A stretch of 64,000 nt of DNA from UTCFX2 sp963827155. Lineage in GTDB: Bacteria > Chloroflexota > Anaerolineae > Anaerolineales > UBA4823. The notes under the pieces were generated by a model. It was given only the letters and a program-made list of their open reading frames with translations. It was not told the origin of the DNA and did no database searches. Below, one piece after another: positions 44,729 to 54,242 of this stretch. How positions within the stretch are numbered: the stretch's first letter is position 1; each line of letters starts with the position of its first letter. Where the stretch lies: contig CAWGZV010000003.1 of NCBI GenBank assembly GCA_963827155.1, positions 124,001 through 188,000 on the forward strand. The letters run 5' to 3'. Made by a program: the position numbers and the translations under genes.

Positions 44729-46040
44729 TTCGTTCTACCAATCTGAGGGAGCGCCGTATTATCACGCCCGAGAGGTAGCAGCGGCTTATGCCCGGATTGC
44801 AGGGGCGGTTTGCCTGATGGGCTCGGCGACGCCAGATGTAACCAGCGTCTTTAAGGTTGAGCGGGGAGAATGGCTGCGGCTGCGGCTGCCGGAACGGATC
44901 CTGGCGCACCGATCGGCGGTTCAGGCGCAGCTTGAGCGCATACAAAGCATACGGTCGGATGGGTCAGCGGGCAGATCGCATTACCGGGAGCTGGAGGGGC
45001 AGGCTGAGACGATCGAGCTACCACCAGTGCAGATTATAGATATGCGCGAGGAATTGAAAGGCGGCAACCGTTCAATCTTCAGCGGAGCGCTTCAAAAAGG
45101 GATAGGGGATGTTTTGGATCGCGGTGAGCAGGTGATCCTGTTCCTCAATCGGCGTGGGACGGCGACGTACGTGTTCTGCCGGGACTGCGGCTATACAATG
45201 CGCTGCCCCAGATGCGAGACCCCGCTCACCTACCATGAGATTGACCAGGCACTGGTGTGCCACTACTGCGGCTACCGGCGGAGGATGCCTAGAACCTGCC
45301 CGAACTGCGGCAGCGAGCAAATCCGGCAGTACGGCACTGGAACACAGAAGGTAGAGAGCGATCTCAAGGAGATCTTTCCGCAGGCACGCACGCTGCGATG
45401 GGACCACGAGACCACCCGCCGGAAAGGAGCGCACGAAGCCATCCTGCGCCAGTTCGCCACCCAACAAGCAAATGTGCTGATCGGAACCCAGATGCTGGCG
45501 AAAGGGATGGACCTGCCGCTGGTGACGCTTGTTGGAGTCGTGCTGGCTGACGTCGGGCTCAATTTGCCAGACTACCGGGCGAATGAGCGCACTTTCCAGG
45601 TATTAACCCAGGTAGCCGGACGGGCAGGTCGGAGCCCACTGGGAGGTGAAGTGATCCTGCAAACCTTTCAACCAGAGCACTACGTAATCCAGACCGCGTC
45701 GGGGCACAATTTTCAATCCTTTTACGATCATGAACTTGCTTTCAGACGCCAGCAAGGCTATCCGCCGTTTGGCCAGCTGGTTCGGCTGGAATACCGGCAT
45801 CTCGACCCAGAAAAGGCGGAACACGCTGCACAAGAGCTGGCTGTGAAGGTAAGACAATGGATGGCTGAAGGAGCACGAAGGGCGACGCGGATGATTGGTC
45901 CAGCGCCCTGCTTTTTTGGGCGGATAAGCGGATATTACCGCTGGCAGATCGTATTATGCGGACCTGAACCGGCTTCAATGCTGCGCGGCCAGTCGATTGC
46001 AGACTGGAAAGTTGAGCTGAATCCGCCTAGCCTGCTGTAA
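44637..46040 (+). CDS. priA: Primosomal protein N' (PriA helicase), C-terminal part (frameshifted)
   Basis: Second half of PriA: Walker B as V-V-D-E-C-H-D (DEAH box), GSATPDVTS, then the zinc module with four paired cysteines (CRDCGYTMRCPRCETPLTYH and CHYCGYRRRMPRTCPNCGSE), YGTGTQKVE, LIGTQMLAKGMDLPLV and TQVAGRAGR. Combined with the first part it makes a normal helicase of about 845 residues. The break lies between motif Ia and motif II, so neither half would work alone. Confidence 0.92.
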   Translation, partial: GELNLVVGPRSALFTPFSRLGLIVVDECHDDSFYQSEGAPYYHAREVAAAYARIAGAVCLMGSATPDVTSVFKVERGEWLRLRLPERILAHRSAVQAQLERIQSIRSDGSAGRSHYRELEGQAETIELPPVQIIDMREELKGGNRSIFSGALQKGIGDVLDRGEQVILFLNRRGTATYVFCRDCGYTMRCPRCETPLTYHEIDQALVCHYCGYRRRMPRTCPNCGSEQIRQYGTGTQKVESDLKEIFPQARTLRWDHETTRRKGAHEAILRQFATQQANVLIGTQMLAKGMDLPLVTLVGVVLADVGLNLPDYRANERTFQVLTQVAGRAGRSPLGGEVILQTFQPEHYVIQTASGHNFQSFYDHELAFRRQQGYPPFGQLVRLEYRHLDPEKAEHAAQELAVKVRQWMAEGARRATRMIGPAPCFFGRISGYYRWQIVLCGPEPASMLRGQSIADWKVELNPPSLL

Positions 46041-46088
46041 TGCCAATAGGGTAAAATTAGATCTGAATTAGAAATTCAGGAGCCCAAT

Positions 46089-46604
46089 ATGCAGCCGCAA
46101 CGCAATGAAGTGTTAACCTGGGAAGAAGTTGACCGCCTGATAGACCACCTCGTCCCGCAATTTGATGAGGAGTTTGAAGCGATGGTGGTGATCACACGCG
46201 GTGGGATCATCCCAGGAGGGCTGCTGGCTGAAGCGATGGGCATTACCCATATCCTGACTGCAGCGGTGGATTTTCCGACGCAGATGAAGATGGAGAAAAC
46301 CAAGCTGATGGCTTGGCCGCAGTTCATCCAATTCCCGGATGACAGCTTACTGAGAGGTAGGCGGACATTGGTGGTCGATGACGTCTGGGGATCTGGAAGG
46401 ACGATTACTTCAGTAAAAATACGTGTCTCAGCGGCGGGAGGATTTCCCAGGACGTGCGTGCTGCATTTTAATCCATACCGCAATCTATTTGGCGCAAGCC
46501 GACCGGATTACTATTCGGCGATCACTGACGCTCACATCGTATACCCATGGGAGATCGACCGAGGACCCGACCGGATGCTGCTGCCCGATCGACCTCTTGG
46601 TTAA
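46089..46604 (+). CDS. Phosphoribosyltransferase-domain protein
   Basis: 171 residues of type I PRTase fold. The PRPP-binding loop is TLVVDDVWGSGRTITSVK (D-D-V-W-G-S-G-R-T), with VVITRGGIIPGGLLAEAMG upstream. It resembles xanthine/guanine (Gpt-like) or uncharacterised PRTases. A hood domain is short (HIVYPWEIDRGPDR), and the W after YP is typical of the xanthine PRTase group. The substrate is not certain. The gene follows priA by 48 bp and ends at a bidirectional terminator shared with the CHAD gene. Confidence 0.85.
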   Translation: MQPQRNEVLTWEEVDRLIDHLVPQFDEEFEAMVVITRGGIIPGGLLAEAMGITHILTAAVDFPTQMKMEKTKLMAWPQFIQFPDDSLLRGRRTLVVDDVWGSGRTITSVKIRVSAAGGFPRTCVLHFNPYRNLFGASRPDYYSAITDAHIVYPWEIDRGPDRMLLPDRPLG

Positions 46605-46628
46605 TTCGAGAATTTTGGGTAAGGGTTC

Positions 46629-46669
46629 AAAAGCGCCTGTCCAGAGCAGATGCTCAGGCAGGCGCTTTT
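46629..46669. terminator. Bidirectional intrinsic terminator
   Basis: aaaagcgcctg and caggcgctttt form an 11-bp perfect stem with more pairing inside. It gives U-runs in both directions between the convergent phosphoribosyltransferase and CHAD genes. Confidence 0.88.
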
Positions 46670-46686
46670 CAATGGATTACGGATGC

Positions 46687-47146
46687 TCAGAGAATAGACA
46701 CTGCCTGAGCCAGGTTTCGGCGAAATTGCCGGTTGTGGAAATTGGTTTCCCAGGTGAGCGGGAAGTCATCTAGAAGCTGGCGGCGTTCGGCGAGGCGGGC
46801 TGCCAGATAGTTGGCAACTTCGGCGATGGATTCGCGCTCATAACCGGAAGCCGCTGAAGCGTCGATTTCCCAGGAATCGATGAACTCGCGCAGGATCTGG
46901 CTGGCGATCTGGGCATCGTTCATGTCGCCAAGATGGTCCTGGAGGGTCTTGACGGATTCGATGATGTTGAATCCGCGCTTGCCCAAAACTTCGCGGAAAT
47001 ATTCGATGGTGTAGCGAAATTTCTTGAATTCGATCCGGAGCATGTGGAGGCGTTCGATCGGCGCGTCCTGGAGGATTGTCTCGTAAGCCCGCACGGATGC
47101 CATGCGCTGGTAGATCAACACAGGGGCGATTTGGCGGACAGAGTCG
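46687..47146 (-). CDS. CHAD protein, C-terminal part (frameshifted)
   Basis: Second half of the CHAD domain in the shifted frame: DSVRQIAPVLIYQRMASVRA, then LHMLRIEFKKFRYTIEYF, which carries the second conserved H-x-x-R-[IV]-x-x-K-[KR]-x-R-Y block. The C-terminal helices reach 46687. An alternative GTG start at 47121 exists but makes only half a domain. CHAD domains bind polyphosphate through their two rows of basic residues. Confidence 0.85.
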
Positions 47147-48317
47147 GTGCTGCAGGATTATCTGGATAAGTTCGTGCTCCAGCGAATGGGGTGTGCAGGA
47201 AAACATTGAAATCGAGTTTAAAACTTGCATACTCTGGACTATCCAGGTATTCGAGCATTAACTCCCTGGCGGTATCGCGCTGCTCAGCCCAGCGGGAAAG
47301 GAGGGGGTTTAAACCAGACTGCCGCTCTTCGGGGAGTTTATCGATATAATGCTGGGCTTTTTCCATGAAAACATCCAGGTCGCGAACAGCTCCGAGGAGG
47401 CGCCCGGTGGTACGAAGGCGTTTCAGCAAGGGCTTCAATGCACCCGGCTCGAATGCCTGGTCGAACACTTCGAAGGCTGCCCTCAAGCGGCGAGTGGCAA
47501 CCCGCATATCATGCAGGGCTTCGATATCTGTTCCCAGACGGGTTCCAGCTTCGTGGCGAAGCATTTGGGCAAATTGAAAGCACATGACTTTCCGCCCGGC
47601 TTCCGAAAGCGAGTCCCCTGGGAGGATACCGATCTTCTCCTGCGGTGGCGGAAAAGGCTGGCTGCGTAAAGCAGCTTCTTCGGGAAGCAGGATGTTGATA
47701 TTTGGATACCCGATATCCCGCCACAGACGGGTCCGACGGAGGGCGTAGGCTGCATCTGCCGCGGCGTTTGGACCGGATACGATGATCCACATCCCTTCAA
47801 AAGAAGGCGCAACGCTTTGGATAACTGTGCTGCCACTTGCGGTATGATCAAGATTCTGGGAAATTTCCAAGATGGCGGCAAGCGTCAAGATCATCCGGGT
47901 CTGAGTAGAGGATAAACCCTGCAGCGGAAAATCCTCTGGATTAATGAGCTTGCGCTGAAACGCGATCAGAGCAGCTAAACAGCGCTGACCTTCGACACTC
48001 AAATCCTGGTCTGGCTGTGAGCGGACGAATTCCACCAGCGCAGGGTAAGGCTTTTTCTTGGAGCGAGGGATTCTAGCGCTCCTTAAGCGAAGAGCCTGCT
48101 CAAGGATATCCTGTTCTTCTGCGCCATATCCGTGGAGAGTCTGAGTGCTGTGAAAGAGGGTGAGCGCTAGGTTTTTCACGGGAGCGAAGCGGTCTTGCAC
48201 AACTCCTATAGGCTGTGTCTGATTTATTTCTTCAGGTAAGACGCCGGCTTGCCCAGCTTCCACTGAAGCGCTGGCTTGTCCTGGCGGATCCTGCTGTGGT
48301 ACGGCGGAAATAGTCAT
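47115..48317 (-). CDS. Ppx-like degenerate domain + CHAD protein, N-terminal part (frameshifted)
   Basis: Starts at ATG 48317, overlapping the ppk1 stop (ATGA). After a Gln/Pro-rich leader, residues about 45-215 resemble the C-terminal HD-like part of Ppx/GppA exopolyphosphatases. LTLFHSTQTLHGYGAEEQDI matches L-F-x-H-G-L-G-x-E-E, and LTLAAILEISQNLDHT matches L-A-A-L-L-R-L-A-D-x-L-D. The metal-binding H-D pair is absent (QALRLRS). The CHAD domain begins at about residue 255 (FAQMLRHEAGTRLGTDIEAL then HDMRVATRRLRAAFE). The frame is lost at 47146-47147; adding one C gives AAPDSVRQIAPVLIYQ. Likely a polyphosphate-binding protein in the PPK operon. Confidence 0.78.
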   Translation of the reverse strand: MTISAVPQQDPPGQASASVEAGQAGVLPEEINQTQPIGVVQDRFAPVKNLALTLFHSTQTLHGYGAEEQDILEQALRLRSARIPRSKKKPYPALVEFVRSQPDQDLSVEGQRCLAALIAFQRKLINPEDFPLQGLSSTQTRMILTLAAILEISQNLDHTASGSTVIQSVAPSFEGMWIIVSGPNAAADAAYALRRTRLWRDIGYPNINILLPEEAALRSQPFPPPQEKIGILPGDSLSEAGRKVMCFQFAQMLRHEAGTRLGTDIEALHDMRVATRRLRAAFEVFDQAFEPGALKPLLKRLRTTGRLLGAVRDLDVFMEKAQHYIDKLPEERQSGLNPLLSRWAEQRDTARELMLEYLDSPEYASFKLDFNVFLHTPFAGARTYPDNPAAPTLSAKSPLC

Positions 48318-50468
48318 TGGAACTTCATCCTTTGGTGATTCTGGATCATCCATTCTTGTGGATTCAGCAGTGGGGCTTCAGGTCCAGGCTGCAGGAAACG
48401 GTAGGCGCCATCTGGCTGGAGTATGCGAACTTTGTTATTGGCACGCAGGTAGGTTTCGAGAACATCGTTTCTAAGGTAATGGATGATTCGCTTATCCTGG
48501 ACTGGGAAAAGGACTTCAACCCGCCAGTTAATATTCCGAGGCATCAAATCTGCGCTACCAAGGTAGATTTGCTCTTCTCCACCGTTAGAGAAGTAATAGA
48601 TGCGGCTGTGCTCCAGGAAGCGCCCAACGATGCTGATCACACGGATGTTTTCACTAATGCCAGGCACGCCCGGGCGCAGACAGCAGATACCGCGCACGAT
48701 CAGGTCGACCTTCACCCCTGCTTGCGATGCCGCATAGAGGCGCCGGATCATGCGCGGATCGACCAGAGCGTTCATTTTAAAGATCAAATGTCCTGAGCCG
48801 TTCTTTTTTTGGTGATGGATTTCACGCTCAATCAGTCGCTCCATCCCAGAGCGCAGGTTTACCGGTGCGACCAGCAGTCGGCGGTATTCCCGTTTAGCCG
48901 AATAACCGGTCAAATAGTTGAACATATCGGTGACATCTGCGCCAATCTCCTCATCGCAGGTGAACATGCCGATATCCTCATACATCAGGGCGGTGACGGC
49001 GTTGTAGTTTCCGGTTGCAAGATGGAGGTAGCGGCGGATATGGTCGCCCTCTTTTCGAACGACCAGGGCGACCTTGGAATGGGTTTTCAATCCGAGCAGC
49101 CCATAGATCACATGCACACCCTCTTTTTCCAGCATCTTTGCCCAGCCGATATTGCTTTCCTCATCGAAGCGAGCCTTGAGCTCCACGAGCACCGCCACTT
49201 CTTTTCCGTTTTGACGGGCTTCGAGCAGGGTTTGGACCACTGGGGAATTGCGCCCGACACGGTAGAGGGTCTGCTTTATGGCCAGCACATCCGGATCTGT
49301 TGCAGCTTGCTGCAAGAAATCTACGACCGGTTTGAAGGAATCGTAAGGATGATGAATGAGGATATCTTCTTTACGGATCGCGGCAAAGACGTTCTCGTCG
49401 CGCATGTCGATTTTGAGCGGGACCGGGATAGCGGGGCGCAGCGGAGGATCTTTCAGATCTGGGCGGTCGATTTGGAAGATGTCCATCAAGTCCGAAAGCC
49501 CGAGCGGGTGGGTTGGCGTATAAACATCGCGCGGATCGACTTCGAGATTTTCGATCAGGATCTCGCGCATCTGGGGAGGCATCTGATCGTCGACTGAAAG
49601 GCGGGTGACAGATCCAAACTGCCGCTGGCGGACGCTTAGTTCCATCGTCTCCAGAAGGTCATCAGCTTCGAGCTCCTGGATCACCATATCGGCATCTCGG
49701 GTGACCCGGAAAGGATTTGCGGAGATGATCTGCATGCCAGGAAAGAGTTTTTCGAGGTTGGCAGCAGTTAGCTGCTCCAGCCAGACAAAGTAATGGTGCT
49801 GAGGCGGGGTGCCGTCCTTTCGAATGCCTCCGGATGAACGTTTGATGGGTACGAGCCGGGGGAGCTTGTTGGTAGGTACTTTGATGCGCGCAAAACGATC
49901 GATCCCATTCTGGTCTTGCAGGGCGACAGCCAGGTTAAGGCTAAGGTTGGAGATATGCGGAAAGGGATGACCCGGGTCGACCGCGAGCGGGGTGACCACT
50001 TTCGAGACAGTCTCATCAAAGTAGCTGTCGGCGCTCTCCTTCTGTTTCGAATTGAGCTCGCTGTAATCCAGAATGTGAATGCCAGCCTTATGGAGCAGGG
50101 GATGGATCTCATCACGGAAAATGCTTCGGGATTAAATCATCAGCTGAGAAGCAATTTTGCGAATTTCTGCCAATGCTGCAGTAGGAGGCGTGCCATCGGC
50201 AGGAAGCTCCACTACTCCGGCGACAACCTGCTTTTTCAGACCAACCACCCGTACCATGAAGAATTCATCCAGGTTAGAACCGACGATCGCCAGGAATTTT
50301 ACCCGTTCAAGGAGTGGATTCGAAAAATCCTGGGCTTCTTCAAGGACACGGCGATGGAATTCCAGCAAGCTTAATTCACGATTGATATAAAGCTTTGGAT
50401 CATGAAGGTCGGCTTTGGTTTCTGAACTCGTCTGCGGTGAGCTCGGTTGGTCTGATCAGGTCGGTCAT
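48314..50468 (-). CDS. ppk1: Polyphosphate kinase 1 (frame interruptions)
   Basis: PPK1 makes polyphosphate from ATP. The core is present: GLKTHSKVALVVRKEGDHIR with the first catalytic His region, GNYNAVTALMYEDIGMFT, then LIVRGICCLRPGVPGISENI and YLGSADLMPRNINWRVEVL. The N-terminal helical domain is DLHDPKLYINRELSLLEFHR then VGSNLDEFFMVRV. Start ATG 50468 follows GGAG. Removing one base at ttt 50414-50416 or 50419-50421 is needed to reach the PPK frame (EFRTKADLHDPKLY). A TAA at 50132-50134 then interrupts the same frame. A paired indel (one T lost in the ttt near 50133, one gained in the run a few bases on) would give LMINPEAFFRDEIHPLL. Largest intact piece 48314-49999. Confidence 0.88.
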
Positions 50469-50496
50469 GCGTTGAGGCTCCCGATGGTTGGGAATA

Positions 50497-51273
50497 CTAG
50501 TTTTTCTCTTTCTTTTTCTTCCCCGAGGTTTTCTTCTCGGTTTCTGGCGCTGCTACGAATGGGTCATAAGAGAGCGTATCGCTGAGCTTATCGACGACAG
50601 TTCGCAGAATTTTTATACGCGCATAAGGTTTGGAGTTGCCTTCGACGATGGTCCAGGGGGCGGATATGGTGCTGGTCTTAAGCAACATCTCGTTTACGGC
50701 TTCTTGATAAACATCCCACTTCTCGCGATTGCGCCAATCTTCATCTGTCAGCTTCCAGGAACGCAGCTTATCATTTGCGCGCGATTCGAACCGGCTGAGC
50801 TGCTCATCTTTGTCAATATGCAGCCAAAATTTGAATAGAACCACCCCAAAATCCACCAGCTGGCGCTCGAAATCATTGATTTCGCGGTAGGCGCGCTTCC
50901 ATTCTGCTTCGGTGCAAAATCCCTCGATCCTTTCGACCATTACACGTCCATACCAGCTTCGGTCAAATATGGCAATCTGACCGGTCTCGGGGAGGCGAGA
51001 CCAGAAGCGCCACAAGTAGTGATGAGTGGCTTCATCGCCTTTCGGAGCGGCGATCGAGTACACTACAAAGCCGCGCGGATCCAGCTTCTCCGTCAGGCGA
51101 CGGATCACGCCACCTTTTCCGGCAGCATCCCAGCCTTCGAAGACGATCATTACCGGACGCTGTTGGATGTAAACCTGGTAGGCGAGCTTAAAGAGTGCTA
51201 CTTGATATCGGATGAGCGAGGCTTCATATTCTTCGTCACTCAGGGTCAAGGAAAGATCGATGGTGCTTAACAT
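50497..51273 (-). CDS. ppk2: Polyphosphate kinase 2 family protein (second paralogue)
   Basis: 258 residues; PPK2 domain with Walker A VFEGWDAAGKGGVIRRLTEK, the D-P-R-G-F motif, the lid and Walker B part IAIFDRSWYGRVMVERIEGF, and RSWKLTDEDWRNREKW. PPK2 enzymes transfer phosphate between polyphosphate and AMP, ADP or GDP. The two-domain Pap type is excluded, as one domain is present. The C-terminus is Lys-rich (KKTSGKKKKEKN), possibly to hold polyphosphate. The ribosome site is GGAG. It lies 29 bp before ppk1 and 14 bp after the first PPK2. Confidence 0.93.
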   Translation of the reverse strand: MLSTIDLSLTLSDEEYEASLIRYQVALFKLAYQVYIQQRPVMIVFEGWDAAGKGGVIRRLTEKLDPRGFVVYSIAAPKGDEATHHYLWRFWSRLPETGQIAIFDRSWYGRVMVERIEGFCTEAEWKRAYREINDFERQLVDFGVVLFKFWLHIDKDEQLSRFESRANDKLRSWKLTDEDWRNREKWDVYQEAVNEMLLKTSTISAPWTIVEGNSKPYARIKILRTVVDKLSDTLSYDPFVAAPETEKKTSGKKKKEKN

Positions 51274-51287
51274 GGTCGGGCTCCTTC

Positions 51288-52127
51288 CTAATCCTCATCA
51301 GCGAGCGTATGGATTGTGACGCTTTCAAATTCGAGGTCGTCATTCTCGCCTTCTCCGGTATCATCGGCGCTTCCGATCGAATCAGGAGAGACGGCTGTAA
51401 CAGGCAGGGTGAGCCGCGGCCAGTTGAGCCTGTCTTCAAGTGCGCTTATGATGGTGCGATAGATTTTCAACCAGGTGAAGCGGCGGTCGGTGGCTTCGAC
51501 GATCGTCCAGGGTCCCCATTCGGTGTCGGTGCGTTCGAATGCTTGTTCATAGGCAAAGTACCAGTCGTCATAATGGGCATGATGATCCCAGTCTTCAGGA
51601 GTTACGTGCCAGGCGTTCAATGGATCTTTAACAAGCTCTTTAAAGCGGCGTTTCTGTTCATTTTTACTGATATGGAGGAAGAATTTTATAATCAGGTGAC
51701 CATCATCGGCAAGGGCGCGCTCGAAATCGACGATATCCCGATAGGCGCGCTGCCATTCGCGCTCAGGGATGAGCGATTCGATCCGCTCCACCAAGACCCG
51801 TCCATACCAAGAGCGGTCGAATATCGCCCACTCGCCGCGCGCCGGAAGCTTAAGCCAAAATCGCCAAAGCCAGGGGTGTTTTTTTTCGTAGGTGCGGGCG
51901 GCGCGAAGCGGATAAAGTTTATAACCACGCGGATCAAGCGAACTGGTAAGCTTCTGGATTGATGTGCCTTTCCCGGCAGCATCCCAGCCTTCAAAGAGAA
52001 TGATGACCGGGATTTTGGCATCCCACGATGCTTTCTGCAGACTGTAAAGACGATCGGAGAGGACAGGAATGGTCTGCTTGTAGGTCTGTTTGTCGACGAT
52101 CTGGTCGAGATCCAATTTGTCGAGCAT
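51288..52127 (-). CDS. ppk2: Polyphosphate kinase 2 family protein (first gene of the operon)
   Basis: About 279 residues from ATG 52127 (purine-rich AAGGGA before it; an in-frame ATG 9 codons earlier is less likely). It has Walker A LFEGWDAAGKGTSIQKLTSS, D-P-R-G-Y, the lid WAIFDRSWYGRVLVERIESL, and WHVTPEDWDHHAHYDDWYFA. An acidic C-terminal tail (about 35 residues, GSADDTGEGENDDLEFES) is opposite in charge to the Lys tail of the next paralogue. First gene of the PPK2-PPK2-PPK1-CHAD operon. A TATAAT box at 52196-52201 may be the promoter. Confidence 0.93.
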   Translation of the reverse strand: MLDKLDLDQIVDKQTYKQTIPVLSDRLYSLQKASWDAKIPVIILFEGWDAAGKGTSIQKLTSSLDPRGYKLYPLRAARTYEKKHPWLWRFWLKLPARGEWAIFDRSWYGRVLVERIESLIPEREWQRAYRDIVDFERALADDGHLIIKFFLHISKNEQKRRFKELVKDPLNAWHVTPEDWDHHAHYDDWYFAYEQAFERTDTEWGPWTIVEATDRRFTWLKIYRTIISALEDRLNWPRLTLPVTAVSPDSIGSADDTGEGENDDLEFESVTIHTLADED

Positions 52128-52360
52128 CGTCCCTTCTTTCCGGGGTTCGAGCAATGTGAATGTTGAAAGTAAAAAAGACCCCTGTTTCGATCCTTATTAT
52201 AATCGAACCAAGGGACTAAGCATTATGAGATGCTGTGAGGGCCTAAAATGGCTTAAGACTCCAGGCTGCAGGTCCAGATCGGTGATATCCGATCTCTCCT
52301 CCCGTTTTGCCGTTGCGTGTAAGCCGATTAGTTCGGTGGCTCATTCAATGGATGGGGGTT

Positions 52361-53797
52361 TTAATAAACTGGCTGGCTGGTATCGACCGTCTCCGCCCAG
52401 GCGTTAATTCCACCTTTAAGATTTCTTACCTTGCGAAAACCGGCGCTGACCAGGAGCTCTAAGGCGCGCGCCGAACGAGTTCCACCCTTGCAGAAGACAA
52501 TCATCTCATCGGCGCTGTCGAGCTCGGGGAGCCTGGCGGCAAGCTGCCCCAACGGGATCAGTCTGGCGCCAGGAATTTGCGAAATCTGCAGCTCATGCGG
52601 TTCGCGAACATCCAACAGGACAATCGATGGGTCCTGCTCCAGGCGCAGCGCCAGCTCAGGGGCGGTGATATCCCACTCACCGCCGACTTCACCCGAATCG
52701 CGGTCGTGACCAGGGACCCCGCAGAATGCTTCGTAATCGATCAGATCTGTGACCTCTGGATTTGGGCCGCAGACTTTGCAGCTCGGATTCTTGCGAAGCC
52801 GGACAAATTCGAAGGACATATCCAAGGCGTTGAACAGCAGCAGCTTGCCGATCAGCGGTTCGCCGATGTTGAGCAGTAGTTTGATCGCCTCGGTAGCCTG
52901 GAGAGTGCCAATCGTACCGGGAAGAACGCCTAGGACTCCGCCTTCGGCGCAGGACGGCACCAACCCCGGCGGGGGCGGCTCTGGGAAGAGGCAGCGGTAG
53001 CAGGGGCCGCGGCGAGCGTCGAATACGCTCACCTGCCCATCAAAACGGAAGATCGACCCATAGACGTTCGGCTTTTCCGTCAGCACACACAGATCGTTGG
53101 TCAGGTAGCGGGTGGGGAAGTTGTCGGTACCGTCGATGATCAGCTCATACTGCCCGGCAATTCGTCTGGCATTTTGCGAGGTAAAAGGCTCATTGAAGAT
53201 GTCAACCTGGATATCGGGGTTTATATCGAGCATGCGACTGCGGGCGGATTCGACTTTCAGCGTCCCGATGCCAGAGGTTCCGTGGATTACCTGGCGCTGG
53301 AGGTTTGAAGCATCGACTACATCATAATCAACGAGCCCGATGCGGCCGACGCCCGCGGCAGCGAGATAGAGGGAAACGGGAGACCCAAGCCCGCCAGTGC
53401 CGATCACCAGGACGGAAGAAGCCTTCAGCTTGCGCTGACCTTCCAGCCCAACTTCAGGGATGAGCAGGTGGCGAGAATAACGCAGAATTTCCTCGCGGGT
53501 CAGCTCGGGCAGGAGAGGTGCGCTGCTCCCTCCGGCGATGCTCGGGATCAAGAGGATGCGGTCCTCAGCACCAATGGGGGTCTCTAATCCCTGAAGGTCT
53601 TTGATGTTGTCTTCGCCCAGGAACAGGTTTACGAAGGGTCGCAGGCTGCCCTCTCCATTGTATAAATGAGGTTTCAGAGATGGATACTCGCTCATCAAAA
53701 ACTGCATCGCTTCAGCTACAGTGGAACCCTGAACGTTTATCTCGCTCAGGCCGTTGGTATAGCTCCGAAGCGGGGTTGGAATACGCAGTGTCGGCAT
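52361..53797 (-). CDS. moeZ: Sulfur carrier - E1 (MoeZ/ThiF) - rhodanese fusion
   Basis: 478 residues with three domains. Residues 1-90 are a MoaD/ThiS/CysO-like ubiquitin fold ending I-A-G-G-S, the Gly-Gly that is normally the free C-terminus. Residues 95-345 are an adenylating E1 with ATP loop VLVIGTGGLGSPVSLYLAAA, zinc pairs CYRC and CKVC, and a Cys in VPSCAEGGVLGVLPG. Residues 370-475 are rhodanese with active loop VFCKGGTRSA. The E1 would adenylate the carrier's Gly-Gly and the rhodanese would supply sulfur. Because the carrier is fused, the Gly-Gly must be freed by cleavage or act in cis. A JAMM protease and cysteine synthase are in the same operon, pointing to thiocarboxylate-based cysteine synthesis. 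Confidence 0.9.
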   Translation of the reverse strand: MPTLRIPTPLRSYTNGLSEINVQGSTVAEAMQFLMSEYPSLKPHLYNGEGSLRPFVNLFLGEDNIKDLQGLETPIGAEDRILLIPSIAGGSSAPLLPELTREEILRYSRHLLIPEVGLEGQRKLKASSVLVIGTGGLGSPVSLYLAAAGVGRIGLVDYDVVDASNLQRQVIHGTSGIGTLKVESARSRMLDINPDIQVDIFNEPFTSQNARRIAGQYELIIDGTDNFPTRYLTNDLCVLTEKPNVYGSIFRFDGQVSVFDARRGPCYRCLFPEPPPPGLVPSCAEGGVLGVLPGTIGTLQATEAIKLLLNIGEPLIGKLLLFNALDMSFEFVRLRKNPSCKVCGPNPEVTDLIDYEAFCGVPGHDRDSGEVGGEWDITAPELALRLEQDPSIVLLDVREPHELQISQIPGARLIPLGQLAARLPELDSADEMIVFCKGGTRSARALELLVSAGFRKVRNLKGGINAWAETVDTSQPVY

Positions 53798-53805
53798 AAA
53801 ATCTC

Positions 53806-54240
53806 CTAGGTAATTTTCTTAAACTGGTTCAGCAGCTTTTCGGCACTGGTGAGGCCATGATTTATGTGGCGCGGTTTTCCGCTGGGATCGATGATAAATG
53901 TTGTTGGAACGCTCCAGACCCCCCACTGGTTAGCAAGCTCGGGTTGAGCTGAAGCATCGATCTCGATCACCTCGAGCTGGCCTCCGACCAACTCCAGCAA
54001 TCGCTGAATCGCCGGTCGCTGGACGGTCTTACAAGGTGCGCAGGTAGGCGTCGTGAAGTATAGCAGAACCGGCTTATCGTGCGTAGACAGTTGGAGGTGC
54101 ATTGATTGCGGGTGTGCTCGGTTCAGCAGAAGATGATTGATTAATCGAAACATCAGCAAGCTGATCGCGATGATTGCCAGGGCGGCGATCAAGCGAAGCA
54201 AAGTGGGGTCACCAAGATCGGGAAACATTTGAACCTCCAA
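53806..54240 (-). CDS. Membrane-anchored thioredoxin-like protein
   Basis: 144 residues. One N-terminal helix (LLRLIAALAIIAISLLMFRL) anchors a thioredoxin fold with the redox pair C-A-P-C (FTTPTCAPCKTVQRPA) and the cis-Pro loop WSVPTTFIID. It is likely to reduce or transfer sulfur in the operon, for example on the rhodanese or carrier proteins. It stands 2 bp after DUF4395 and 8 bp before the fusion gene. Confidence 0.88.
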   Translation of the reverse strand: MEVQMFPDLGDPTLLRLIAALAIIAISLLMFRLINHLLLNRAHPQSMHLQLSTHDKPVLLYFTTPTCAPCKTVQRPAIQRLLELVGGQLEVIEIDASAQPELANQWGVWSVPTTFIIDPSGKPRHINHGLTSAEKLLNQFKKIT

Positions 54241-54242
54241 GT

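Noticed and set aside
48317..50390. Long plus-strand open frames opposite ppk1 (for example 48809-49597)
   Set aside because: Opposite-strand shadows of a conserved gene, with no family match or ribosome site.
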